A stretch of 64,000 bases of DNA from Gp6-AA40 sp035571515 (GTDB taxonomy: Bacteria > Acidobacteriota > Vicinamibacteria > Vicinamibacterales > UBA2999). A program made the translations under genes and the position numbers. Each line of letters opens with the position of its first letter. Position 1 is the stretch's first letter. The stretch lies in the NCBI GenBank assembly GCA_035571515.1, contig DATNCQ010000214.1:186001-250000 (forward strand), written 5' to 3'. The notes below the pieces were generated by a model. That model was not told the origin of the DNA, searched no databases, and worked only from the letters and a program-made list of their open reading frames with translations. Positions 40,615-48,900 of the stretch are shown in pieces.

Positions 40615-42060
40615 CTACTGGACTGAATTGCCTTCGATATCCGTGATCGCAACCGGCGCGATGCCTGTCGCGCGGAGCGGAGCTTCGATGGTGGCGCGGT
40701 CGCCGACGATCACGATGGCGAGGTGATCGAGATCCACGTACTGCCGCGCGACGCGCAGCACGTCCTCGCGCCGCACCGCGGCAATCCGCGCGGCGTACTG
40801 CTGGTAATAGTCGTCCGGCAGTCCCTGCGTCCACAGCGAGACGATCGCGTTGTTGATGCTCTGCGCCGACGCGAACGTACCCGGCAGGCGCTGCGTCAGC
40901 GCGTCCTTCGCCGTGGACAGCTCCTCGTCCGTGATTGGACGGTCGCCGCGAATGCCGCGCAGTTCCTTCATGAACTCCGTCAGCGCCGCGTCGGATTTCG
41001 CCGACACGATGTCGCCGCCGGCCCGGAACGCTCCCGGGCCCCTGCCGTACGCGAACGACGAGCTGACGCCGTAGCTGTACCCCTTTTCCTCGCGGATGTT
41101 GGCGTTCAGCCGCGACTGAAACATGCCGCCGAGGATGGTGTTCATCACCTGCAGCGCGTAGTAGTCGGGCGTGCTGCGCGGCGGCCCCGCGAGCCCGATC
41201 GCGAAGGTGGATTGCGCGGCGCCCGGCTTGTCCGCCAGGTACATCGTCGACGCGCGTGCCGCCGGCACGGCCGGATACTGGAACGCCGGCTTCTCTCCGC
41301 CGCCCGGCCACGCGGCAAGCGTCTTCTCGATCGCGGCTTTCGCCGCCGCGGCGTGCACGTCGCCGACGACGGTGATGAGCGCGCGCGCGGGACGGAAGTA
41401 CGCGCGATGAAACGCCACCACGTCGTCACGCGCAATCGCCTTGAGCGTCTGCTCGGTCACGTTCTGCCCGTAGGGATGGGCGTCGCCGTACACGATCCGT
41501 GGGAACAGCCGCGACGCGATCGCGGCGGGCTGGTCGCGCGCCTGGACGAGCGCGACCAGGCGCTGCGCGCGCAGCCGCTCGAGGGCCTCGGCCGGAAACG
41601 ACGGGTGGACGAGCATGTCGGCGACGATGTCGAGCGTTGCGGGAAACTTGCCGGCGATGCTCTGAAAAGCGAGCGTGCCGCTCTCGCCGCCGATCCTGAC
41701 GGTGACGGTAGTGCCGAGAAGCTGCAGCGCGCTGGCGAGCGCGTCGCCATTCCTGGTCGCCGTGCCCTCGCTCATCATCGAGGCCGTCAGCTCCGCCAGC
41801 CCGCGGCGCGCGGCGGGATCGGCCTGGTTGTATCCGCCCGAGATGGTGATCGTGAACGACACGAGCGGCAGGTCGTGCTTTTCGGAGATGACGAGCTCGG
41901 CGCCGTTGGCGAGCGTCGAGCGGGTCCAGGCGGGCACACGCAGCATCGGCGGCGGACCGGGAATGGGCTCCTTCGACCGGTCGAGCGTCCCCTGCGCCAG
42001 CACGACGCTCCCCGCCACCGCCAGCATGAGGATCGCGAGAGGTCGGGCGGGCCGCGTCAC
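40615..42060 (-). CDS. M16 peptidase-like protein, non-catalytic subunit
   Basis: 481 residues from a GTG that overlaps the stop of the upstream M16 gene (GTGA). Signal peptide ends VVLAQ. The fold is M16 (TLANGAELVISEKHDLPLV; later REEKGYSYGVSSSF with the Arg/Tyr substrate-binding region), but the place of HxxEH reads RGLAELTASM, so the zinc ligands are missing. Such proteins pair with an active M16 partner, here the gene immediately upstream. Confidence 0.9.
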   Translation of the reverse strand: MTRPARPLAILMLAVAGSVVLAQGTLDRSKEPIPGPPPMLRVPAWTRSTLANGAELVISEKHDLPLVSFTITISGGYNQADPAARRGLAELTASMMSEGTATRNGDALASALQLLGTTVTVRIGGESGTLAFQSIAGKFPATLDIVADMLVHPSFPAEALERLRAQRLVALVQARDQPAAIASRLFPRIVYGDAHPYGQNVTEQTLKAIARDDVVAFHRAYFRPARALITVVGDVHAAAAKAAIEKTLAAWPGGGEKPAFQYPAVPAARASTMYLADKPGAAQSTFAIGLAGPPRSTPDYYALQVMNTILGGMFQSRLNANIREEKGYSYGVSSSFAYGRGPGAFRAGGDIVSAKSDAALTEFMKELRGIRGDRPITDEELSTAKDALTQRLPGTFASAQSINNAIVSLWTQGLPDDYYQQYAARIAAVRREDVLRVARQYVDLDHLAIVIVGDRATIEAPLRATGIAPVAITDIEGNSVQ

Positions 42061-43460
42061 CGGTCGGTTCTCCGATACGGCGTGCTTTCCGACGGCCTCG
42101 CCGCCATCTCCGTTTTGCCGATGGGAACGACGCTCAGGACGAGGCGCCCCTTGGTGAGGTACTTGTTGGCGACGCGCGTCACGTCGGCCGGAGAGACGGC
42201 GATCGTCTTCTGATATTCCGTCTGAAAGTAGCCGGCGTCGTTGTGATAGCCGAGCCCGTCCGCGAGCTGCATCGACTTGCCGAGGTTCGACTCGAGGCCG
42301 TTGACGAAATCGAGCTCGAGCCCCGCCGTCGCGCGCTGGATCTCCTCCGCGGTGGGACCCTGCGCCTTCAGCGTGTCGAGAATGGCGTCCGCCGCCGTCT
42401 CGAGGTCGGTCAGCGAGACGCCGGGCCGCGGCGTGATCGTCAGCCTCCACTCGCCGGCGCTCTCGTCCGAGTCCTGCGTGGCGGTGATCGACGTCGCAAG
42501 CTGACGATCGTAGACGAGCGCTTTCGTCAGCCGGGTCGTGCGCGGCCCCGCGCTGATCGCATCGAGCACCGCGAGCGCGAACCGGTCGTCGTGCTGCAGG
42601 CCGACCGTCGGCCACACGATGACGAGGCGCGGCACCTGCACGCGGTCCTCGTAGACGAGCCGCGTTTCGCCGTCGCGAGTAACCGGTGCCGCCGCGGGCC
42701 TGACGATCGCCGCCCCGCGAGGGAACGCGCCGAAGTATTTCATGACGAGCGCTTTCGCCTGGGCCGGCTGGAAGTCGCCCGCGATCGAGAGGATGGCGTT
42801 GCCCGGCGCGTAATAGAGCCGGAAGAAGTCCTTCACGTCGGCTTCGGACGCCGCCGTCAGGTCCGCCATGCTGCCGATCACCGACCACGAGTACGGATGC
42901 GTCGGCGGATAGAGCGTGCTCGAGACGATCTCGCCGACGAGGCCGTAGGGCTGGTTGTCCATCCGCTGCCGCCGCTCGTTCTTGACGATGTCCCGCTGCG
43001 CGTCGAGCTTCTGGACGTCGAGCGTGTCGAGCAGAAACCCCATGCGGTCGGACTCGAGCCAGAGCGCCGTCTCGAGATAATTCGACGGCACCGTTTCGTA
43101 GTACGTCGTCCGATCCCGGCTCGTGGTGCCGTTGTTCGAGCCGCCAACGCCTTCCGTCAGGCGGTCGTGGACGCCGTACGGAACGTGACCGGAACCGGTG
43201 AACATGACGTGCTCGAACAGGTGCGCGAAGCCGGTCTTCCCCACCGTCTCGTTCTTCGAGCCGACGTGGTACCAGGCCGTGACGGCAACGGTCGGCGAGA
43301 CTGGGCTCGGAGCGAGCACGACACGCAGTCCGTTCGGCAGCGCGTAGCTTTCGAATGGGATCCGCAGCGCCGCCGGGCGTGCCTGCGGCGCCTGGGCCGA
43401 CGCGATGGCCCCGAGACCCGCCGCGCACGCGAGCACGAGGAGAGCAGCGGTCTTGCGCAT
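42057..43460 (-). CDS. M16 zinc metallopeptidase, catalytic subunit
   Basis: 467 residues with signal peptide ending at ASAQA. The inverted zinc motif HxxEH is at 80-84 (HLFEH) and the third ligand is probably Glu162 in VKNERRQ. Together with the inactive partner it should form a periplasmic peptide-degrading clamshell as in other bacterial M16B pairs. ATG 43460 gives the signal peptide; no clear ribosome-binding site is seen. Confidence 0.9.
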   Translation of the reverse strand: MRKTAALLVLACAAGLGAIASAQAPQARPAALRIPFESYALPNGLRVVLAPSPVSPTVAVTAWYHVGSKNETVGKTGFAHLFEHVMFTGSGHVPYGVHDRLTEGVGGSNNGTTSRDRTTYYETVPSNYLETALWLESDRMGFLLDTLDVQKLDAQRDIVKNERRQRMDNQPYGLVGEIVSSTLYPPTHPYSWSVIGSMADLTAASEADVKDFFRLYYAPGNAILSIAGDFQPAQAKALVMKYFGAFPRGAAIVRPAAAPVTRDGETRLVYEDRVQVPRLVIVWPTVGLQHDDRFALAVLDAISAGPRTTRLTKALVYDRQLATSITATQDSDESAGEWRLTITPRPGVSLTDLETAADAILDTLKAQGPTAEEIQRATAGLELDFVNGLESNLGKSMQLADGLGYHNDAGYFQTEYQKTIAVSPADVTRVANKYLTKGRLVLSVVPIGKTEMAARPSESTPYRRTDR

Positions 43461-43520
43461 CGGCGCATTATGGCGCGTAATTGGCTTGTCTGGGCGGTGC
43501 CAGCTCCAAGCGAGGTTGCG

Positions 43521-44108
43521 ATGCATACGAATCATGCACGGGCGGTCATTCTTATAGGGTTCTTCATGCTGCTCGCGGCGGCGACGCCGTCGCGCGCGCA
43601 GGGGTTCATCAGCCCGCTCATCGGCTACGACTTCGGCGGCAACTCCGGCTGCCCGGAGATCAGCGGCTGCGAAGACAAGCGGATGAATTTCGGCGTGGCG
43701 ATTGGCAGCATGGGCGCGGTGCTGGGGTTCGAAGAGGAGCTGGCGGACGCGAAGAACTTTTTCGGCAGCGTCGGTACGCAGTCGTCGAGCGTCATCACGC
43801 TGATGTCGAACATCATGATCGTGCCCAGGCTGGGCCCGGTGCATCCGTACGTGCTCGGCGGGCTCGGGCTGATGAAGACGCACGTCGAGTTCACCCGCGC
43901 CGACGTGCTCTCACTCTCCAACAACAGCCTCGCATGGGACCTCGGCGGGGGCGTGACCGTCCTCTTCTCGCAGCACGTCGGCATCCGCGGCGATATCCGC
44001 CATTTCCACTCCACGGAGTCGTTCGCGATTCCGTTCCTCGGCACGACGCCGACGGACGAGAAGCTGACGTTCGGCCGCGCGGCCGCCGCGCTGGTGCTGG
44101 CCTTCTGA
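43521..44108 (+). CDS. Outer-membrane beta-barrel protein (small, OmpA-barrel-like)
   Basis: 195 residues; signal peptide ends at SRAQ. The mature chain alternates hydrophobic strands (FISPLIGYDFGG; HPYVLGGLGLM; SLAWDLGGGVTVLFS; VGIRGDIRHF) and ends AALVLAF with a terminal Phe, as outer-membrane proteins do. About eight strands are expected. A Cys pair (SGCPEISGC) is in an early loop. Function unknown. Confidence 0.82.
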   Translation: MHTNHARAVILIGFFMLLAAATPSRAQGFISPLIGYDFGGNSGCPEISGCEDKRMNFGVAIGSMGAVLGFEEELADAKNFFGSVGTQSSSVITLMSNIMIVPRLGPVHPYVLGGLGLMKTHVEFTRADVLSLSNNSLAWDLGGGVTVLFSQHVGIRGDIRHFHSTESFAIPFLGTTPTDEKLTFGRAAAALVLAF

Positions 44109-44166
44109 ATCCGGCGACGAAGACACTCGACCTCAGCCGGGCAGCCGCGACACCTCGCTGCGGCGA

Positions 44167-44586
44167 TCAGCGCGGCAACAGGGTGACGCGCTCAACGGTT
44201 CGTTTCGATTTGAGGATGCGCGTGCCGAACACGACGTCCCGATAGCCTTCGGCGCGCACCTCGATCCGGTGTCCGCCGGGGGCCAGCCTCGCGTGCGGCG
44301 AGACGCCGTCGAACTGTTCCGAGTGCCCGGCATAGACGCCGTCGACGTATACCTCCGCGTCCGCGGGCACGACTTCCAGAAGAAGCCGTCCCGATTTTCC
44401 CAGGGCCATCACGTACGGAACGACGTCCACCGATGCTCCGGGCGTGCACGAGCGCGAGAGCGCGCACGTGCCGGGCGTGAGCGGCGGTTTATGTCCTGCC
44501 GGACCGGAGGATGCCTGCGCGGCGGCGCCTGGACCGAGCGCGACCGCGAACACGCCGCCGGCCACGAGCACTGAAAATCTGGTCAT
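44167..44586 (-). CDS. Exported PEGA-domain protein
   Basis: 139 residues. Signal peptide to about AAAQA; a Cys pair (TCALSRSC) in the linker; a PEGA-type beta domain from ~65 (LLLEVVPADAEVYVDGVYAG, then LAPGGHRIEVRAEGY). PEGA domains are found in surface-layer and regulatory proteins. AAGGAGG before ATG 44586. The 29-bp motif at 44640 lies upstream, and the sigma-factor gene is divergent. Confidence 0.82.
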   Translation of the reverse strand: MTRFSVLVAGGVFAVALGPGAAAQASSGPAGHKPPLTPGTCALSRSCTPGASVDVVPYVMALGKSGRLLLEVVPADAEVYVDGVYAGHSEQFDGVSPHARLAPGGHRIEVRAEGYRDVVFGTRILKSKRTVERVTLLPR

Positions 44587-44639
44587 CTGAGCCTCCTTCG
44601 GTTGCCGTGTGATACCGTGATTTCCGGCTTCCCTTCTCA

Positions 44640-44668
44640 ACGCGACAACCGGCGGTAAACCCCGCACT
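44640..44668 (-). promoter_or_regulatory. 29-bp conserved motif, site 1
   Basis: Matches sites 2 (53181) and 3 (55401); 21 of 29 bases equal site 2. On the minus strand it reads GCGGGGTTTACCGCCGGTTG and lies 53 bp before the PEGA gene. It is also 18 bp before the ECF sigma gene on the other strand. Confidence 0.6.
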
Positions 44669-44686
44669 CGAAATGGTGGCCATTCG

Positions 44687-45232
44687 ATGTCTGCGACCAG
44701 GCGACCGGACCCGGCTCCCGACCTGTTTCCCCTGATGTACGGCGAACTGCGCCGCGTCGCGGGGCGCTACCTGGGACGCGAGCGCGTCAACCACACGCTC
44801 CAGCCGACGGCACTGGTGAACGAAGCCTGGCTGCGCATGCAGAAGGAGCGCGGCCTGGCGTCGAAGGGACGCACGCAGGGGCTGGCGCTCGCCGCGCAGG
44901 CGATGCGCCGCCTGCTCGTCGATCACGGCCGCCACCAGAAACGCCAGAAGCGCGGCGGCCGCCTCCCTCACGTGGAGCTCGACGAGCTCCTGCAGGCGGC
45001 GAAGACGTCCGCGGTGCCGGTCGAGGAACTACTCTCGCTCGAGGACGCGCTGACGCGCCTCGAGGCGCTCGACCCGCGCGGTGCCGAGGTCGTCTCGCTG
45101 CGGTTCTTCTCGGGACTGTCGGTGCCCGAAGTCGCCGAGCACATGGGCGTGTCCGCGCGCACGGTGGAAAGCGACTGGACACACGCCCGCGCGTGGCTCA
45201 AACGCGAGCTCGCAGGGCAGGAATCCTCCTAG
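44687..45232 (+). CDS. ECF-type RNA polymerase sigma factor (TIGR02999-like)
   Basis: 181 residues. Region 2 is DLFPLMYGELRRVAGRYLGRE with HTLQPTALVNEAWLR; region 4 is LEALDPRGAEVVSLRFFSGLSVPEVAEHMGVSARTVESDW. This subgroup is frequent in Acidobacteria and Planctomycetes and lacks a classic anti-sigma gene next door; Ser/Thr kinases are often its genomic partners. None is adjacent here, but one lies at 55471. The stop is separated from the convergent receptor stop by one base. Confidence 0.9.
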   Translation: MSATRRPDPAPDLFPLMYGELRRVAGRYLGRERVNHTLQPTALVNEAWLRMQKERGLASKGRTQGLALAAQAMRRLLVDHGRHQKRQKRGGRLPHVELDELLQAAKTSAVPVEELLSLEDALTRLEALDPRGAEVVSLRFFSGLSVPEVAEHMGVSARTVESDWTHARAWLKRELAGQESS

Positions 45233-45233
45233 G

Positions 45234-48080
45234 TTAGAAGGTGAAGACGAGCGCCACGTGGAGACGGCGTGGCGGCGCAAAGGCATTGCCCGTCCCGAAG
45301 AACGGATTCGGCTGTTGGTAGGGGGCGATGTACGGCGGCGTCGGCTGCGACCTGAAATCGAGGAACTGCTGCGAGTCCGTCGACAGCCGCGGCTGGTTGT
45401 CGAACACGTTCAGCAGGCGCATTTCGAGCGACACGTTGACGGGACTGCCCAGCGGCAGCCGGTACGCGCCCATCAGATCGAGGTTGGTCCACACCGGGTT
45501 GCGGTGGCTACCGGCCGGCTCGAGGTAGTTCATCACCGCGCCAGGCATGTCGCGCGCGCGCGCCGCCCACGGCGTCCCGCTCTGCACCCGCAGGTAGCCA
45601 GACGCCGTCACGCGGCTGGTCGCCGCCACCGATCCAAAGAGCTTGAAGACGTGCGGGCGATCCTCGGCCAGCGGTCCGTAGCGGTTCGGGTCCTCGACAT
45701 TGGTCCCCGGCCCGTCCTGGATGAACGACGAGGTGTTGAAGACCGGCGTCGCCGAGTAGTCCACGTCGTAGTTCCCCTCGAACCGGCTCCAGGTGTAGCT
45801 GACGTCGGCCGACCAGCCGTTGAGGAGGCGCCGCCGCAGGTTGGCGGTCAACGCGCGGTAGGTGCGGCGCGCGTCCGCGAACCGGCAGGCCGCGAACGCC
45901 GTGCACGGCAGGTTCGCGGCCACGAACGGTCCGCTCTGGGGCGCCGTCCCGCTGAGACGTGACGGCAGGTCCTCGATCATGTTCGTCATCTTCCGGGACA
46001 TGACGAACACCTCCACGCTGTACGTGGCGCGGAACGGGGTCGCATAGCCGAGCACGACTTCATCGGTGTACGTCGGACGAATCGCGGGATCGATCAACTT
46101 GCCGGTCGTGGACGCCAGCGGTTCGCTCGACAGCACCGCCCCGCCCACGCCGAACACCGTCTGCGTCTGGAAGAGACGATTGGGTGCGAGGCTGCGTCCC
46201 GCCGACTTCTGATCCATGTTGTAGTAGCGACCCCAGTTCGCGTACGCCTTGTCGCTCCTGCCCTTGCGCACGTGGTAGCTGACCCCGAGCCGCGGCTGCA
46301 CCTCGTCGCCAAAGCCAAACCGCAGGAAGTTGCACGTATCGCGCTTCGATTCGTAGACCGCCGCGCCGCCCTTCAGGAGGATGGTCGCCGGGCAGCCCCG
46401 GCTCCCCTTCAGCTTCTCTGAAAACTCGTCGCGGTTGAGCAGCACGCCGAGCGCCATCGACACGCGGTTCGCGATCGCGATCTCGTCCTGGACGAACACC
46501 GAGGAGGTCGTTCCCCGCGAGAGTTGCGACGGCTGCGTGGTGTAGTAGCGCGCGCGCACGGCCGGGACGTCGTTCTGCGTGATGCTGGCCAGCAGGCCCC
46601 ACCCGTTCGCCAGTCGGTTGAGCGTCTCTTCCGCGAATTCGACGCCGCCGCCGGCTTTCAGCACGTGACTTGTCCCGCCGATGTCCATGAAGCGGCTGAA
46701 GACGCCGCGCACTTCGTGACGGCGGTAGTTCTGGAGATTGGTGTACTGGTTCCCACCGACCTTGAGATCCGCCTGCAAGGGATCGTTGTATTGCCCCATC
46801 GCCGCGAGCGCCGCCGGGTCGAACGTCGGCAGGTAGCCGAGACTCGTGACCGGCGTGTCCTCGTTGTTCTCCTTCATGAACAGGTAGCGCACGTTGAGCG
46901 AGCTGTGTCCGCCGATGAACGTCGTCCAGTCGGTGCTGGCGATGCGGCTGCCGTTGTCGGTGTTGGTGGCGACGCCGGGCGAGGCGTTCGAGTCGAGCAG
47001 CGCGTGCTCGACGTTGCTCGGCCGAAAGCGGTAGCCGCCATTCACCTGGTGCCGCGGCGACGGCACCGTGGTGAGCTTGCCGTACACCTCCTGGCCCGCG
47101 CGGACTTCGTCGGGCAAGGGCGTCCCGACCTTGTTCACCCGTCCCCACTTCGTCTGGCGCGAGTGGCGCGCCGACCCGTAGAAGAAGATGCGGTTGACGA
47201 GGACCGGGCCGCCGACTCCCACGCCCGGTCCCGCTTCCGTTGTCAGCTGCGTGTCGCGGAACGCTCCCGGCCTGATGCCGCGATCGATCAGCTCGCGCGG
47301 GAGCGCGTACGCACCGACCAGCTGCTTCGACAGCCAGTCGACGCGGCCGATGCCTGACAAGCGGTTCGAGCCGCTTCGGCTCACCGCGTTGGTGACCGTT
47401 CCGCCGGTGCGCCCGAACTCGGCGCTGATCGCGGCGCGCTTGACGTTGATCTCGGCGATGTCGAGCTCGCTGACCTCGGTGCTCAGGTAGCCGAACCCGG
47501 GATTGGTGATGTTGGCGCCGTCCATCAGGTACGTGTTGTCCTGCCGATCGCCGCCGGCAGCCGGACCAATCTGGCTGCGGTTGTCGGCGACACCGGGGAT
47601 CAGCTGGAACAGTCCGCGGTAGGTGCGCTCGATGGGAAGCGCGTTGAACGTCTCGTCCTGGACGTTGAAGCTGACCTCCACCGAGCGGACGTCCACGATC
47701 GGCGTGGCGGCGGTGACCGTCAATTCCTCGGAGACCGTCAGGCCGACGATGAGATCGGCCTGCGTGTCCTTTCCGACTTCGACGGCCACCAGACGGCGCG
47801 CCGCGCCGAGACCCGGCGCGGCCACCTCGATGGTGTACTCGCCGGGCAGCAGGTAATCGAACCGGTACGAACCGTTGGCGCCCGTCGCGGTCGCCCGTCC
47901 CTCGGCCAGCAGGGCGCCGACAATCGCCACCGACGCGTTGGTGATGGCGTCACCCTTGGGATCGAACACCGTTCCGGACACGGTGCCGGTCTCGGCAGCG
48001 GCCGCCGGGGACACGAGGCCCACCAGCAGGGCGAGGATGGACAGCACACGTGGCACACACCCGCGTCGCGAAAGCTTCAT
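45234..48080 (-). CDS. TonB-dependent receptor with carboxypeptidase-regulatory domain
   Basis: 948 residues. Signal peptide ends AAAAE; regulatory domain ~30-115 (VSGTVFDPKGDAITNASV); plug-like part with DGANITNPGFGY; long barrel ending RLHVALVFTF. The sequence TGGTVTNAVSRSGSN is typical of Oar-like receptors. It is divergent from the other receptors in the window. Ligand unknown. Confidence 0.92.
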   Translation of the reverse strand: MKLSRRGCVPRVLSILALLVGLVSPAAAAETGTVSGTVFDPKGDAITNASVAIVGALLAEGRATATGANGSYRFDYLLPGEYTIEVAAPGLGAARRLVAVEVGKDTQADLIVGLTVSEELTVTAATPIVDVRSVEVSFNVQDETFNALPIERTYRGLFQLIPGVADNRSQIGPAAGGDRQDNTYLMDGANITNPGFGYLSTEVSELDIAEINVKRAAISAEFGRTGGTVTNAVSRSGSNRLSGIGRVDWLSKQLVGAYALPRELIDRGIRPGAFRDTQLTTEAGPGVGVGGPVLVNRIFFYGSARHSRQTKWGRVNKVGTPLPDEVRAGQEVYGKLTTVPSPRHQVNGGYRFRPSNVEHALLDSNASPGVATNTDNGSRIASTDWTTFIGGHSSLNVRYLFMKENNEDTPVTSLGYLPTFDPAALAAMGQYNDPLQADLKVGGNQYTNLQNYRRHEVRGVFSRFMDIGGTSHVLKAGGGVEFAEETLNRLANGWGLLASITQNDVPAVRARYYTTQPSQLSRGTTSSVFVQDEIAIANRVSMALGVLLNRDEFSEKLKGSRGCPATILLKGGAAVYESKRDTCNFLRFGFGDEVQPRLGVSYHVRKGRSDKAYANWGRYYNMDQKSAGRSLAPNRLFQTQTVFGVGGAVLSSEPLASTTGKLIDPAIRPTYTDEVVLGYATPFRATYSVEVFVMSRKMTNMIEDLPSRLSGTAPQSGPFVAANLPCTAFAACRFADARRTYRALTANLRRRLLNGWSADVSYTWSRFEGNYDVDYSATPVFNTSSFIQDGPGTNVEDPNRYGPLAEDRPHVFKLFGSVAATSRVTASGYLRVQSGTPWAARARDMPGAVMNYLEPAGSHRNPVWTNLDLMGAYRLPLGSPVNVSLEMRLLNVFDNQPRLSTDSQQFLDFRSQPTPPYIAPYQQPNPFFGTGNAFAPPRRLHVALVFTF

Positions 48081-48123
48081 ATGGCGTCAGGGAGACGCCG
48101 GATGGTACCACGATGTGAGCGCT

Positions 48124-48894
48124 TTACTTCTTAACCAGCGTGAAAGACGCGCCGCCGCCGCGCGGGACGGTCATCGGCGCCAGCATCAACTCCCGCCCGT
48201 GTCCGACGGGCACCGTCCGGCCGGCGACGATGCCGAGGGCGGCGCCGAACGCCACGTCGCTCAGATAGTGGCGCTGCGTCTGCACGCGCGAGGCGGCCAC
48301 GTATGAGGCGACGGCATACGCGGGGATTCCCGCCTTCCAGCCAAAGTGCCGCTGCAGCACGGTCGCCGACGCGAACGCCATGGCCGTGTGTCCTGACGGA
48401 AACGAGAGGCCCGCCCCTTCCGGCCTCTGCCTCCGCGCGGCCTGTTTCAATCCGATGGTGAAGACCTGCGCCATCAGTTGCGCCTGCACGAGGTCCGCGC
48501 CGAGCGCGGCGGCGCACGGCTTGTTCATCGCGCGGCCGATCGCATACGTCGTAAATGCCGCCCCGAGCTGCAGCGGCGTCCCGCCGAGGGTCGCGCCGGC
48601 CTTGAATGCCGCACGCCGTTCGTCCCCGGTCGAGAACGTGCTGTTCACCCGGTTGTCAACCGCGTGCGCGCCAAGCGCCGCGGCGCCTCCCAGCGCGAGA
48701 ATGGCTGCCGAGCCCGCCGACGGCACGCGTCCGATGTCGCGCACGGTCCCTGTGAACAGTTGCCGCGTGGACCGATCGTTGGTGCACGCGCCTCGCGCGC
48801 CGAAGCTGTCCTGCGCGCGGGCCGGGCTGACACTCAGGAAACTTCCCCCCGCCAGCACCAGCACGCCGACCCATGTCGTGCTCCGTCGTGTCAT
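48124..48894 (-). CDS. PAP2-family phosphatase, exported or membrane-associated
   Basis: 256 residues. N-terminal signal (to about ARAQD), several hydrophobic segments, and the three PAP2 motifs: KQAARRQRP (K-x6-RP), PSGHT, and SRVQTQRHYLSD (SR-x5-H-x3-D). It likely removes phosphate from a lipid phosphate in the envelope. ATG 48894 is preferred to the TTG just before it; AGGAGT precedes both. It starts 6 bp after the end of the kinase-like gene and is probably co-transcribed with it. Confidence 0.87.
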   Translation of the reverse strand: MTRRSTTWVGVLVLAGGSFLSVSPARAQDSFGARGACTNDRSTRQLFTGTVRDIGRVPSAGSAAILALGGAAALGAHAVDNRVNSTFSTGDERRAAFKAGATLGGTPLQLGAAFTTYAIGRAMNKPCAAALGADLVQAQLMAQVFTIGLKQAARRQRPEGAGLSFPSGHTAMAFASATVLQRHFGWKAGIPAYAVASYVAASRVQTQRHYLSDVAFGAALGIVAGRTVPVGHGRELMLAPMTVPRGGGASFTLVKK

Positions 48895-48900
48895 CAATGA

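Noticed and set aside
40615..43428. 937-codon minus-strand frame spanning both M16 genes
   Set aside because: Its first ~450 codons are a shadow of the catalytic M16 gene; only the part from GTG 42060 is a real protein.
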